Assembly (NCBI GenBank): GCA_017860295.1
Contig: JAFNAS010000006.1
Coordinates: 1-64,000, forward strand
Length of the DNA stretch: 64,000 bases
Source: Bacteroidota bacterium
GTDB taxonomy: Bacteria > Bacteroidota > Bacteroidia > Bacteroidales > Paludibacteraceae
Direction: 5' to 3'
This document shows, piece after piece, positions 36,767 to 47,732 of the stretch (position 1 is the first letter of the stretch; each line of letters begins with the position of its first letter). The notes under the pieces are model-generated. The model was not told where the DNA came from. It made no database searches and saw only the letters and a program-made list of their open reading frames with translations. Position numbers and translations under genes: made by a program.

Positions 36767-39700
36767 CTATTCGTCCTGATGCGCATCCCTGTATTCACGG
36801 GGTGTCACGTCAAATTCCGCTTTGAAACAACTACTGAAATATTTAGGGTTGTTAAACCCTAAGGCATACGCAATTTCAGAAATAGGATCGTTGGTACTTA
36901 CCAACATTTCGCAAGCATGTTTCAATCTCACATTACGGATAAATTCACCGGGAGAAAGATCGGTCAATGCCTTCAGTTTACGGTGTAGTGTCGATTTGGA
37001 GCTGTTCATGGCATCGGCAAAGCGATCGAAATCGAGGTTGAAATCAGACATGTGTTGTTCTACCACCTGCACAGCCTTTTTCAGAAATTCTTCATCCAAA
37101 GAACCGTAATGCATGGCCGAAATATTGACTTCTTTATTTTTCCGAAAATCTCTGACATTCTGTTTTTTTCGATTGACAAGATTATTTACACGAGCCTCCA
37201 GCACCTTCAGATCGAACGGTTTGGGCATATATGCATCGGCTCCTGCATTGAAATAATCGACCTGATCGTCGGCGGAACTTTTTGCCGTAAGCAGCAAAAT
37301 ATCTATATGACTTATCGCAAGATCCGATTTCACAGTCCGGCACAGTGTCAATCCATCCATTTCAGGCATCATTACATCTGAAATAATCAGATCGATAGGA
37401 TGCTCTTTGATGATATTTAACGCATGCAATCCATTGGTGGCGCTACGCACGTTAAACCTGTCGCACAAATGATCGACAACAATCTGATTGAGTTCTTTGT
37501 TGTCTTCCACCACCAGAATATTGTAGGAAGCATGCTCGGTCCGTTCTATCGCGGCAGGTTCATTCTCGCCGGTTACCGCTTCAAAAGTCGGAACCTGCGG
37601 TGAAACTTCAGTATCCTCCGTTGAAAACTCTTCTTCGGTAAAAGCATCCTCCGACACCGGGATTTCGAATGAAAAAGTAGTACCTTCGTGTAGCTTACTC
37701 ACCACATTGATCTCACCCTTATGAATTTGTAGCAGATCGCGCACCAGCGACAAACCGATGCCATTGCTCTGACTTTGATCGGATGAATTGCTAATATAAA
37801 ACCGGGAGAAAATATGGGGTAAATCTTTTTCGTGTATTCCTTCGCCGGTATCGCTTACTGCCAGTTGTAAAAAAGTCAATCCTTCCTGAGTCGGAAAATT
37901 CATCTTTACAATAATGCTTCCACCCGAGGGTGTAAATTTAAACGCATTGGACAAGAGGTTATAGAGCACTTTATCCAGCTTATCGGGATCGAACCAGGCA
38001 GTAAAATTATCGAACGGACTCTCTACTGCAAACGAAATATTCTTCTCCTTAATAAGCGGCTGAAAGTTGGTGCAGCACACTTCGCGCACAAATAATACCA
38101 CATCACCCTTCTTTACTTTCAACTTCATGTTGCCGGTATCAATTTTCCGGAAGGCCAGAATTTGCTTAATCAGGCGACGAAGCCGATTCACATTATTCCG
38201 GATCAACTCTATCTGATTCCTTTCCGACGATGATTTGGACTGCATTTCGTCTGTCAACAGAGAAATAATGGTCAATGGCGTCAACAAATCGTGTGAAATA
38301 TTGGTAAAGTAGCGAAGCTTGGTCTGGGCCAGTTCTTCCGACTTTTCTTTTTCAATGCGCGAAATACGCAATTCATTCCGCAACCGCATTCTATTGAACA
38401 AAAACCATGCAATGCCTCCGGCAATAATCAAATAGAAAAGATAGGCCCACCAGGTCTGATAAAAAGGAGGTTTTTTGACAATTGTAAGTGAAGTAACCTC
38501 ATTACCCCAAAGTCCATTCTCATCAGTAGCCTTTACCTCAAGAACATAATGCCCGGCGGGGAGATGGGTATAATTCACATAGCGACGGTTATTTCCTAAA
38601 TAAACCCAATCATTATCAACACCAATAAGCCTATAGGCATACTGAATTTTATCTGCCGACGAATAATTCAGCGAAGAGAATTCAAAACTCACATTATCAC
38701 TATTTGATTCCAAAATCAATTTATTGCTCTTGGAATCAAAATAGGATTTTTTTTCACCATCAAAAATCGATTGATTATTTACATCAATATTCGTAATCCT
38801 GACTTTAGAATAGGACACTTGACGCTGGTTTGTAATCGTCGGAGTAAACAAACAAAACCCTTTATTACCTCCAAAAATTATTTGCCCATTTTTCAATTTA
38901 GCGCTTGCATTTTTAGAGAAAGAAGTAATCTTGATGCCATCAGAAGAAGTATAATATGTAAACACATGGTTTGCTGGATTATAACGAATTATTTTTTTTA
39001 CAGTAGAAATCCACAGAAACCCATAATCATCTTCTATCATATCTAATATGGCATTCTCAGTAATACCATATTTATAACTCACATCTTCAATACGCTTATT
39101 TGCTGTATGATACAAATAAATACTACCTTCTCTCGTTCCAATGTAAACATTGCCATATTTGCTACAACACAACGTTTGAACAGAATTGCTTTGCAATTTA
39201 CCGGACTTTTCACTGAAGTTCGTAATATGAGATATCGAATGGTTCTCTTTGTTTATTTGAAGATTAAATGCTCCTTGCTTCTCTGTTCCTAGCCATATAT
39301 TACCATTTTTATCGCCTGTAATGCTAATTATATTGAAAATTTTATTACTAATCAGAGAAATTTTTCCTTCCGGAGAGCGCTTATAGAGTCCCTGATCAAA
39401 CCCGATCCACATATTGCCAAAAACATCTTCAAAAAGACAATTCAGAGCCGAATGGTTGGCCGGATCGACCCTAATCGTTTCAACATTTTTAAAGTTATCT
39501 TTATTTTGATCGGAAATTAGATAAATATTATTCTCCTCTTCTTTCACTATCCACACTTGCTTTTGCTTCTCTGCATGATATATCATTTGAATATTGGGTT
39601 TTCCTTGAAACAGAGAATTGGGAGCTTGTATCAACTTTCCTGTTTTTACATTCAGTACATAAAGTCCCAGCCTATCGATCACCAAATAAATTTGCCCATC

Positions 39701-40816
39701 AGAAGATTCACACAAATGATATACATTTGGTGGGAATCCCAATTTTTTGGTTAGAGGCGCCAACGAATTGATTTGGAAAGAATTCTTATTGAAATCAAGC
39801 ATATAAATACCCTCTCCAACAGAGCCCAACCATAAACTTCCGTTATGATCGTCAACTATTTGATGGAAAAGTTTATTACACGGTTCACTAAACATCGATT
39901 CGCTAGTCAATACATTACACGTTGTATTGTTAACTTTTTCCAAAATATCCAATCCTCCAAACGAGACGATCCACATATATCCAAATTTTGTATCTTTGAT
40001 AATGCTATATATAATATTGCTCATGGCATACGGTTTCCCATTTTTAATAAAGGAGACTGGTGTATATAATTTACCGGATCTCTTTTGGGGATCCATGGTA
40101 AACATGCCATCTCCCCAGGTACATATCCAATAAGTATGATCTTTGTCTTCCAACATTTTAAACGGATTGTTATTTTTACCAATCGGTGGAAATACTTTGA
40201 AATTATCGCGAGAAGGCTGATATAACGCAAATCCTCCCATCCAAAACATCGCCCATATATTTCCCTGAATGTCTTCATAAATTGCAGACACTCTATTTGA
40301 CGGAATTGCTCCCTGCCGGTTACCGGCATGATAAATATGGCTTTTGCGATTACTATCAATGCGGATAACTCCTTTACTAAACGTAGCTACCCATACATTT
40401 CCCTTGCTATCGGTACATAAATCATATATAATATCACGCCCTATTCCCGAATCATCATACGGCTTAATTGTAAATGTAGATTTATCCAATATATTTATTC
40501 CTTCATTTGTTCCTATCCACAAACAATGTTGATTATCTTCTACAATACATTGGATATTATTATTGGTTAATTTATTGTGATTAGACGTATTAGACCGAAA
40601 TACTTTGATTCGATAACCGTCGAATCGACAAATCCCATCTCGGGTTCCAAACCACATATAACCGTCCTTATCCTTATAAATACGCTGAACGGAGTTGGAT
40701 GGCAATTGATCTATATACTGAAACGGTGCAAATGTAAATTGAGAAACGTGAGGAATAGCATTTACAAATAACACGAAAACAAACAAGAGAAAGCCTATTA
40801 ATATTTGCTTTTTCAT
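36767..40816 (-). CDS. Hybrid two-component system regulator (HTCS)
   Basis: This 1349-residue protein is a complete hybrid two-component system. After a signal/anchor segment it has a periplasmic sensor of two-component-regulator propeller repeats (YMWFGTRDGICRFDG; CLWIGTNEGINILD; MWIGFDQGLYK), a Y_Y_Y domain at about 700-785, a membrane span near 790-810, a HisKA domain (FTNISHDLLTPLTII, His near 850), a HATPase (NLLSNAFKFTPSGG; DTGEGI; GIGLSLV), a receiver at about 1105-1220 (VVEDNKE; phospho-acceptor Asp in IISDVMMPEMDG; LTAK) and a C-terminal AraC-type DNA-binding domain. It should sense an oligosaccharide and activate the divergent SusC/SusD operon. A -7 element lies 32 bp upstream. Confidence 0.95.
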   Translation of the reverse strand: MKKQILIGFLLFVFVLFVNAIPHVSQFTFAPFQYIDQLPSNSVQRIYKDKDGYMWFGTRDGICRFDGYRIKVFRSNTSNHNKLTNNNIQCIVEDNQHCLWIGTNEGINILDKSTFTIKPYDDSGIGRDIIYDLCTDSKGNVWVATFSKGVIRIDSNRKSHIYHAGNRQGAIPSNRVSAIYEDIQGNIWAMFWMGGFALYQPSRDNFKVFPPIGKNNNPFKMLEDKDHTYWICTWGDGMFTMDPQKRSGKLYTPVSFIKNGKPYAMSNIIYSIIKDTKFGYMWIVSFGGLDILEKVNNTTCNVLTSESMFSEPCNKLFHQIVDDHNGSLWLGSVGEGIYMLDFNKNSFQINSLAPLTKKLGFPPNVYHLCESSDGQIYLVIDRLGLYVLNVKTGKLIQAPNSLFQGKPNIQMIYHAEKQKQVWIVKEEENNIYLISDQNKDNFKNVETIRVDPANHSALNCLFEDVFGNMWIGFDQGLYKRSPEGKISLISNKIFNIISITGDKNGNIWLGTEKQGAFNLQINKENHSISHITNFSEKSGKLQSNSVQTLCCSKYGNVYIGTREGSIYLYHTANKRIEDVSYKYGITENAILDMIEDDYGFLWISTVKKIIRYNPANHVFTYYTSSDGIKITSFSKNASAKLKNGQIIFGGNKGFCLFTPTITNQRQVSYSKVRITNIDVNNQSIFDGEKKSYFDSKSNKLILESNSDNVSFEFSSLNYSSADKIQYAYRLIGVDNDWVYLGNNRRYVNYTHLPAGHYVLEVKATDENGLWGNEVTSLTIVKKPPFYQTWWAYLFYLIIAGGIAWFLFNRMRLRNELRISRIEKEKSEELAQTKLRYFTNISHDLLTPLTIISLLTDEMQSKSSSERNQIELIRNNVNRLRRLIKQILAFRKIDTGNMKLKVKKGDVVLFVREVCCTNFQPLIKEKNISFAVESPFDNFTAWFDPDKLDKVLYNLLSNAFKFTPSGGSIIVKMNFPTQEGLTFLQLAVSDTGEGIHEKDLPHIFSRFYISNSSDQSQSNGIGLSLVRDLLQIHKGEINVVSKLHEGTTFSFEIPVSEDAFTEEEFSTEDTEVSPQVPTFEAVTGENEPAAIERTEHASYNILVVEDNKELNQIVVDHLCDRFNVRSATNGLHALNIIKEHPIDLIISDVMMPEMDGLTLCRTVKSDLAISHIDILLLTAKSSADDQVDYFNAGADAYMPKPFDLKVLEARVNNLVNRKKQNVRDFRKNKEVNISAMHYGSLDEEFLKKAVQVVEQHMSDFNLDFDRFADAMNSSKSTLHRKLKALTDLSPGEFIRNVRLKHACEMLVSTNDPISEIAYALGFNNPKYFSSCFKAEFDVTPREYRDAHQDE

Positions 40817-41280
40817 AGTACAATGGGGATAGCAATTAAATATAGTACAAAAATAGTTTTTTTTATAACAGTTAAGGCATGTCCTTTAATCATGACTGTT
40901 TCAAAGATAAAACTTCAAATTGAAAGTTCGACACACAGCAGGCATATTTCGGATTGACAAAAAAAACAGCATACACTTAACATCCTTATTCACCAAGCAA
41001 ACAAAATACTATATAACAGCATATTAATTTAGAAACGACATCATACATACCATAAAAAAATGAACAAATTAAAGACTTATTTGAATGAAATACTACCTCT
41101 AAATACCTCATTGTTACCCTATATTTGTGACAGAAAAAGTTCAATTTTCAACATCATCAAACTTCAATAAAAAAAATGAAACCATAAAATTAACCTATTC
41201 GTCATTTTGACTGACGAAACTCTATCTAACAAATAGATCTAATAAAGTTTATCTCTATTATTAATTTTAAAACAAACACC
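40817..41280. promoter_or_regulatory. Divergent regulatory region between HTCS and susC
   Basis: This 464-bp AT-rich region separates the divergent regulator and transporter genes. A minus-strand TATTTTTG (40848-40855) suits the HTCS gene, and a plus-strand TATATTTG (41120-41127) suits susC and would leave a leader of about 145 nt, as is usual for susC genes. The HTCS binding site should lie upstream of 41120, but I could not pick out a convincing direct repeat by eye. Confidence 0.55.
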
Positions 41281-44200
41281 ATGAATGTAAAAAAGCAATT
41301 TTTATGTATTCTGGCTCAGTTATTCTGGCTGACACCAGCTTTGATGAGCAATGGGAATGCGATTGTAGCTCAGGTTAAAGCAACCCAACAAAAAATAGAA
41401 ACTATATCGGGACAAGTAAAAGATGTAAAAGGAGAGCTTTTAACCGGAGTCAGTGTCAAAATCAAAGGTACCGGTGAAGGAACCATTACCGATATAGATG
41501 GTAATTACACTCTTAAAAATGTTCCAGCTTCTGCCATATTAGAATTTTCGTATATTGGCATGAACAGCATGAATGTAACTATTGGTAATCGCACAAACAT
41601 CAATGTTACACTAGAAGAAAAAACAGTTGGGATAGATGAAGTAGTAGTGGTTGGTTACGGAACACAGAAAAAAGTAAATCTTACAGGTTCAGTTGCCTCC
41701 GTAACAGCTTCAGAAATTGCCAATAAGCCAGTAGCAAATACATCTCAAGCTTTAGCCGGTTTAGTCCCCGGATTAAGTGTAATGCAATCATCTGGCAAAC
41801 CAGGAACAAGTGCTTCAGTAAATATCCGCGGAACAACCACGTTTTCAAGTGCCGGCACCTCTCCTCTCGTATTGATTGATGGAATGTCTGGCAATATTGA
41901 TGATGTCGACCCCAGCGACGTTCAAAGTATATCCTTTTTAAAAGATGCAGCCTCTGCATCCATATATGGTAACAGAGCAGCAAACGGCGTTATTTTAATT
42001 GAGACCAAGAAAGGTGCTGAAGGGAAAACAGTAATTACATATAACAATTCCTTCGGATGGCAGAAAGCCACAGAACTTCCTGATTTCCTTCCTTCATGGG
42101 AATATGCTACTTATTATAATGAGGCAATGACCAATATGGGTAAGGCAGAAGCATATACTGCCGCTGAAATTGCAAAATTCAAAGATGGCTCAGATCCGGA
42201 TAATTATCCAAACGTCAACCATTTAAAATGGCTTCTAAAGAGCGGATCTGGATTTCAACAGAAACATACACTAGGAATACAAGGGGGTAATTCATCTTTG
42301 AATTACAATTTCTCTGCTAATTACATGCATCAAGACGGATTGACAGCTAAAACGTCAAATGACCGATATAATATCTTGTGGAACATGTCTGCCAAAGTAT
42401 TGAAAAATCTTACCTTTAATGCTAACTTAAACGCATACACAACAACATACAATGCTCCAAACGGAGAACCAACAAGTATTGAAGGGATAATCGGATATGC
42501 CGTACGGGAAGGCCCTATTTATGCCGGTAAAAAATCGGATGGTACATTTGGATACCAAGACAACTACAGTCCCGAAGCATGGTTAGCAAGTTCTTCTTTT
42601 GCCAAAAACATCTCTGGAAACGGTATAGGTAATGCTCAATTAGTCTGGCAAACTCCATTGAATGGACTATCAATCAGTGCGAAAGCAGGAATGAACTACA
42701 CGAACAATTATAATAAGACTTACCGGGCAAAGACATATTTTGATGAAAATAAAACAGTCGGTCCCGCATACGTTTCGGTTACGTCAAACAATTCAACATA
42801 TAGATCATTTGAAGCGATATCCACATATAAAAAGCAGATTAAAGCACACTCTATCAACTTATTGGCTGGAACATCATACGAAACGTACATATACAAATAT
42901 TTATATGGATACCGAAACACTCTCCCAAACAATTCTCTATACGAATTAGATGCAGCTTCATCGTCTACTGCTTCTAACAGTGGAGGAACCAGCGAATGGG
43001 CATTAATGTCCTACTTCGGTCGTGCAAATTACTCTTTCAAAGATAGATATCTATTCGAAGCCAATCTTCGCTATGATGGTTCTTCTCGATTCTCTTCAAG
43101 TCATCGCTGGGGACTATTTCCTTCTTTCTCTTCAGGATGGAGAATATCGGAAGAAAGTTTCTGGAATAAATCAGGTGTTTCCAACCTAATAAATAATTTG
43201 AAATTGAGAGTTTCATGGGGTGTATTAGGAAATCAGAACATCGGAACATATCCCTATCAACAAACATATTCTTTGGGCGAAAATGCAGTACTTGGAACTA
43301 CAGCGACACTTCAGTCTGGCACGAGAATAAATACATTTAACAACACTGATATTACTTGGGAAAGTACTTCAGTGACTGATGCCGGGTTGGATTTCAGTTT
43401 CTTCAAAGGTAAACTTAGTGGTAATATTGACTATTTCTATAAATACACTTATAATATTTTATCATCGGTTCAGGTTACAAACATCATGGGACGTAGTGTC
43501 GGAAATTCTAACGTTGGAGCTGTTTCTAACAAAGGTATAGAGTTGAGCCTTACATATAACGGAAATATTGGCAAAAACGTCAAATTCAGTGTTGCCCCGA
43601 ACTTTACTTACATAAAGAATGCAGTAGAAAAACTGGCTGATGGAGCTACTGAAGATATTAATAATGGTCGGATCGTAGGCCAGCCTTTAGGTATCATTTA
43701 CGGCTATAAAACTGATGGATTATTTGTCAATCAAGCAGAAATAGATGCTGCTCCTACTCAATTGGTATCAAAAAGCAATCTAAAACCAGGGTACATCAAA
43801 TATGTCGATCTCAATGGTGACGGATCTGTTGATGCTAATAACGATAGGACTGTTTTAGGATCTACTACGCCCAAATATTATTATGGTCTGACTCTTACCA
43901 CTTCATATAAAGGATTTGATTTTTCAGCTTTATTACAAGGAATGGGCGGATTTCAAAGACTAATAGGATCTTATATGGCTTATGCTTTTTATAATGGAGG
44001 GCAAATTCAACGTTGGCAGGCAGAAAACCGATTTATCACATCCAGTCCGAACAAATGGGCCAAATATCCTCTATTAGAGACATTGAATTCAGGTAGCACT
44101 AATCTTCAAACTTCTTCATATTGGGTCAGAGATGCAAGTTTTTTACGAATTAAGAATGTACAGATCGGATATACAATCCCAAAAAGTATCTTGAATAAGA

Positions 44201-44364
44201 TTGGATTACAAAGTTGTAGGATATATATCAGTGGAGAAAATTTGTATAACTTCACCTCTTTCTATCAAGGATGGGATCCTGAAAATCAAATAAGCACGGG
44301 AGATTCACCGTCATATTATCCCATTACCAGTGTCTTTTCATTTGGCTGTAATATAAAACTCTGA
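41281..44364 (+). CDS. SusC/RagA-family TonB-dependent glycan transporter (PUL)
   Basis: This 1027-residue protein has a signal peptide, a carboxypeptidase-regulatory-like domain at about 42-115 (SGQVKDVKGELLTGVSVKIKG), the SusC box VGIDEVVVVGYGTQKKVNLT at about 117-136, a plug (ALAGLVPGLSVMQSSGKPG; LVLIDGMSGNIDDVDPSDVQ; SFLKDAASASIYGNRAANGV) and a barrel ending YYPITSVFSFGCNIKL. It should import oligosaccharides released at the surface, with the SusD-like lipoprotein encoded 78 bp downstream acting as lid. It is transcribed away from the HTCS gene, which probably controls it. It is noticeably more AT-rich than the first susC in the window. Confidence 0.95.
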   Translation: MNVKKQFLCILAQLFWLTPALMSNGNAIVAQVKATQQKIETISGQVKDVKGELLTGVSVKIKGTGEGTITDIDGNYTLKNVPASAILEFSYIGMNSMNVTIGNRTNINVTLEEKTVGIDEVVVVGYGTQKKVNLTGSVASVTASEIANKPVANTSQALAGLVPGLSVMQSSGKPGTSASVNIRGTTTFSSAGTSPLVLIDGMSGNIDDVDPSDVQSISFLKDAASASIYGNRAANGVILIETKKGAEGKTVITYNNSFGWQKATELPDFLPSWEYATYYNEAMTNMGKAEAYTAAEIAKFKDGSDPDNYPNVNHLKWLLKSGSGFQQKHTLGIQGGNSSLNYNFSANYMHQDGLTAKTSNDRYNILWNMSAKVLKNLTFNANLNAYTTTYNAPNGEPTSIEGIIGYAVREGPIYAGKKSDGTFGYQDNYSPEAWLASSSFAKNISGNGIGNAQLVWQTPLNGLSISAKAGMNYTNNYNKTYRAKTYFDENKTVGPAYVSVTSNNSTYRSFEAISTYKKQIKAHSINLLAGTSYETYIYKYLYGYRNTLPNNSLYELDAASSSTASNSGGTSEWALMSYFGRANYSFKDRYLFEANLRYDGSSRFSSSHRWGLFPSFSSGWRISEESFWNKSGVSNLINNLKLRVSWGVLGNQNIGTYPYQQTYSLGENAVLGTTATLQSGTRINTFNNTDITWESTSVTDAGLDFSFFKGKLSGNIDYFYKYTYNILSSVQVTNIMGRSVGNSNVGAVSNKGIELSLTYNGNIGKNVKFSVAPNFTYIKNAVEKLADGATEDINNGRIVGQPLGIIYGYKTDGLFVNQAEIDAAPTQLVSKSNLKPGYIKYVDLNGDGSVDANNDRTVLGSTTPKYYYGLTLTTSYKGFDFSALLQGMGGFQRLIGSYMAYAFYNGGQIQRWQAENRFITSSPNKWAKYPLLETLNSGSTNLQTSSYWVRDASFLRIKNVQIGYTIPKSILNKIGLQSCRIYISGENLYNFTSFYQGWDPENQISTGDSPSYYPITSVFSFGCNIKL

Positions 44365-44442
44365 TAAATTACAAATCATCAAATGGAACATTCTGAAAGT
44401 TAGACAATGTTTCACATTTCTTAATTAATAAACTATTACATA

Positions 44443-46122
44443 ATGAAAAACAATTGTATAATATCATTCATTATAGCATCATTATTTATTGTAACGTCTT
44501 TGATCAGCGTTAGTTGCTCTGACGTTTTGGACAAACAACCTACAACATCGATTTCTGATGCTACTTTTTGGACAAGTGAAAGTGATGCTCTATTAGCATT
44601 GGTCGGATGCTACGAATTTCCACATGGATGGAATCACAATGATTTTGCGAATCCTCAAGGTCTGATATATCTTGATTTTGCAGGTGGCAATGGTACAGAA
44701 AAAGAAAATTTTACTACTCTTGGGATGGCCAGCAGCAATACAGTGGCCACAAGTGACGTTGTTGCAGGATATTGGAATAATGCATATTCGCAAATTGCAG
44801 CATACAACACTTTCTTGGATAATATAGGAAAATGTCCTATGGATGAAACAAAAAAGGCCATTTGGATAGCAGAAGTCAAATGTTTACGGGCATATTATTT
44901 ATTTAACCTTGCATTCTATTGGAAAAATGTTCCAATGCCTTTGACAACCTTAACCGTAGCTGAAGCCAATACGATATCACAAACCCCTCAGGAAACAGTT
45001 TATGCTCAAGTAGCAAGTGATTTGGAATCTGCTATTTCGGTATTACCTGATACACGTACATCAACAGAATATGGTCGTTTTACCACAGGTGCTGCTCGTA
45101 TGCTTTTAAGTCGTTTGTATCTTGCACAACAAAAATGGTCGCAAGCAGCCACCGTTTTGAAAACTATTATCAGTTCAAATATATATAAATTGGATAGAAC
45201 AAATGGTGATGACAGCTATGCAAAACTGTTTCAAATTGGAGGTCAAACGAGTAGCGAAATGATATTTTGCGTACAATACCTTCAAGACCAATTTACAACT
45301 GCTCGTTATATATATCTCTTCCCTGAATGCAACGGTGGATGGCATCAATTTGCACCTTATAACGAGTTGGTAAAAGACTATTTCTGTACCGATGGTAAAG
45401 ACATAACAACTTCCTCAGTATATAATGAAAATGATCCTTACACCAACAGAGATCCGAGATTGTATGCTTCTATCTTTTTGCCACCTCTGGGAAGTTACAC
45501 TGGAACAAAATTTAATAGCATTACATATAACTGTTTCAAAGGGGCCAATACTAACGATTATTATAACAAATACACTCTCTTTGACGGATATTGTCCCAAA
45601 AAAGGATGTGATGCCTCTGTAACTGATCTGTACAACACTTATACATACACCCCTATCATGCGCTATGCTGAAGTTTTATTGAGTTACATAGAAGCGGTAA
45701 ATGAATCGGGCTTTGGAAACGTAACACAAGATCTGTTAGATTTAACGATCAACGATATCAGAGATCGTGTCGGTTTACCGGCAATCAAATTGGCAGATGT
45801 CTCTTCTCAAGAATTATTAAGAACTGCTATCAGAAAAGAGCGTCGGGTAGAACTTGCATTTGAAGGGTTGCGTTATTTTGATGTTCTGCGTTGGGGCATA
45901 GCGTCGACAGAACTGAATCATATCTTTACGGGGGTAAAACTTTCTGATGATCCGGCAGCAGCAAACTACCGCGGTTCAGGCACTTCCGCTTCTCCTGTAG
46001 ATGCGGACATGTACTACCAATTTGAAACGAGAACTTGGGACTCTCACAATCGATATTTCCCAATTCCTCAGCATGATCTGAATATCAACAAAAATTTGGT
46101 TCAAAATGACGGATATAAATAA
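44443..46122 (+). CDS. SusD/RagB-family surface lipoprotein (PUL)
   Basis: This 559-residue lipoprotein has a signal ending LISVSC-SD, so the mature Cys is at about residue 26. Family features are DVLDKQPTTSISDATFWTSE near the N-terminus, CLRAYYLFNLAFYWKNVPMP helices, RMLLSRLYLAQQKW, the IMRYAEVLLSYIEAVNESG helix and RKERRVELAFEGLRYFDVLRWG, ending FPIPQHDLNINKNLVQNDGY. It binds glycan at the surface and caps the SusC barrel. A strong terminator follows 27 bp later, so the enzymes downstream are probably a separate transcription unit. Confidence 0.95.
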   Translation: MKNNCIISFIIASLFIVTSLISVSCSDVLDKQPTTSISDATFWTSESDALLALVGCYEFPHGWNHNDFANPQGLIYLDFAGGNGTEKENFTTLGMASSNTVATSDVVAGYWNNAYSQIAAYNTFLDNIGKCPMDETKKAIWIAEVKCLRAYYLFNLAFYWKNVPMPLTTLTVAEANTISQTPQETVYAQVASDLESAISVLPDTRTSTEYGRFTTGAARMLLSRLYLAQQKWSQAATVLKTIISSNIYKLDRTNGDDSYAKLFQIGGQTSSEMIFCVQYLQDQFTTARYIYLFPECNGGWHQFAPYNELVKDYFCTDGKDITTSSVYNENDPYTNRDPRLYASIFLPPLGSYTGTKFNSITYNCFKGANTNDYYNKYTLFDGYCPKKGCDASVTDLYNTYTYTPIMRYAEVLLSYIEAVNESGFGNVTQDLLDLTINDIRDRVGLPAIKLADVSSQELLRTAIRKERRVELAFEGLRYFDVLRWGIASTELNHIFTGVKLSDDPAAANYRGSGTSASPVDADMYYQFETRTWDSHNRYFPIPQHDLNINKNLVQNDGYK

Positions 46123-46148
46123 AAATTATTCTTTATAAAAAATGAATT

Positions 46149-46196
46149 GAATATTCACTCTTATAAGACTCAATAAGAGTGAATATTCTTTTTCTT
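46149..46196 (+). terminator. Rho-independent terminator after susD
   Basis: A 16-bp perfect stem (GAATATTCACTCTTAT with ATAAGAGTGAATATTC) is followed by a T-rich tail. It ends the SusC/SusD transcript before the enzyme genes. Confidence 0.92.
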
Positions 46197-46386
46197 AAAT
46201 GTTTGAATAAGATACAGAGAAACAATGCCTGACTTCTATATCTGCGACTATGTGGATATTAGTGTAGAATAAACAAGGTATATAGAATTGATACAAACAT
46301 CTATCGATATATACTTTGACAAACTGAGATTAATACATTTATCACTCAAGAAAACAACTCCTATCTCAGATACAAATACTATTAAA

Positions 46387-47520
46387 ATGATATTTAATGG
46401 CAATAGGCTCACGCTTATTTTATTCTTTTGCTTGATTACAAGTATTTTATCAGCACAGAGAAATTATAAACATAAGCAAAAGATCGGAAAAATAATTGAA
46501 AGTGTTAATAATTACTGGCAAACGTCTCACCCACTTCCGGCAAGCGCTTCATGGGACGAGTCAGTTTATCACACTGGAAATATGGAGGCCTACCGAACTA
46601 CCGGCATTGAAACATTCCGCAAATATTCCGAAACATGGGCCGTCCATAACCAATGGAAAGGTGCGAAATCAGACGATATTTCAAAGTGGAAATATACTTA
46701 TGGTGAAACGGATGATTATGTATTGTTCGGCGATTGGCAGGTTTGTTTTCAGGTTTACTGTGATCTATACAAGTTAGCTCCCGACAACAATAAAATTGCT
46801 CGTGCTCGTCAAGTGATGGAGTATCAGATGAGCACCTCGAATAAGGACTACTGGTGGTGGGTGGATGGCCTATATATGGTTATGCCAGTAATGACGAAGC
46901 TGTATACAATAACACACAATCCACTTTATCTGGATAAATTGCATGATTATTTCGTATATGCTGACAGCGTGATGTTCGATCCACAAGCAAAGCTATATTA
47001 TCGGGACGCCCGTTACGTATTTCCTACGCACAAAACAGCAAATAGCAAAAAAGATTTCTGGTCGCGTGGTGATGGCTGGGTATTTGCCGGACTGGCACGA
47101 ATCATTAATGATCTACCCAAAAACTATAAGCATAAATCGCTTTTTATCACGCGTTATAAACAATTAGCACAATCCATTGTCCAGTACCAGCAAAAGGGAG
47201 GTTATTGGACCCGCAGTTTGCTTGACCCACAACAAGCACCCGGCTACGAAACCAGCGGTACAGCCTTCTTCACTTATGGACTTCTGTGGGGAATCAACAA
47301 TGGATATCTTAAAGACAAAAAATATACCATTTCTGCTTTACAAGGATGGAAATATCTAACAACAATCGCACTACAACCATCAGGAAAAATCGGATATGTA
47401 CAACCGATAGGCGAGAACGCTATTGCCGATCAAATGGTGAACGAAAATTCGACATCCAACTTCGGCGTTGGTGCTTTTCTGCTGGCGGCATCCGAAATGG
47501 CAAAGTTTACACAACAGTAG
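46387..47520 (+). CDS. GH105 unsaturated glucuronyl/rhamnogalacturonyl hydrolase
   Basis: This 377-residue protein starts at the ATG at 46387, which gives a good signal peptide (MIFNGNRLTLILFFCLITSI, cleavage near LSAQ); an upstream in-frame ATG would bury it. The mature protein is an alpha6/alpha6 barrel of GH105. Family motifs include YGETDDYVLFGDWQ (Asp109/110) and WWWVDGLYMVMP with the catalytic-type Asp160, then WSRGDGWVFAGLARI and GYETSGTAFFTYGLLWGI. Such enzymes remove unsaturated uronic acid from lyase products, which implies a polysaccharide lyase elsewhere in the genome, or hydrolyse glucuronides. It lies after a terminator, with its own presumed promoter. Confidence 0.88.
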   Translation: MIFNGNRLTLILFFCLITSILSAQRNYKHKQKIGKIIESVNNYWQTSHPLPASASWDESVYHTGNMEAYRTTGIETFRKYSETWAVHNQWKGAKSDDISKWKYTYGETDDYVLFGDWQVCFQVYCDLYKLAPDNNKIARARQVMEYQMSTSNKDYWWWVDGLYMVMPVMTKLYTITHNPLYLDKLHDYFVYADSVMFDPQAKLYYRDARYVFPTHKTANSKKDFWSRGDGWVFAGLARIINDLPKNYKHKSLFITRYKQLAQSIVQYQQKGGYWTRSLLDPQQAPGYETSGTAFFTYGLLWGINNGYLKDKKYTISALQGWKYLTTIALQPSGKIGYVQPIGENAIADQMVNENSTSNFGVGAFLLAASEMAKFTQQ

Positions 47521-47732
47521 CCTTCAATCAAAAAAATCGGTTCTAAATGGCACTTTTCTCTAGTAATTCTACACAACGCTTCCGTTTTTTTGTATTTTTA
47601 ACACATAGAGACTGTAAGATAATATCAATTGCCGGTCTTAATTTACAACGTACATCATGAATTAGATAGATCATTTATTTTTCTGATCATGGCTCACATG
47701 TTAAATAACTTTCTAAAACAAATATTTATCGA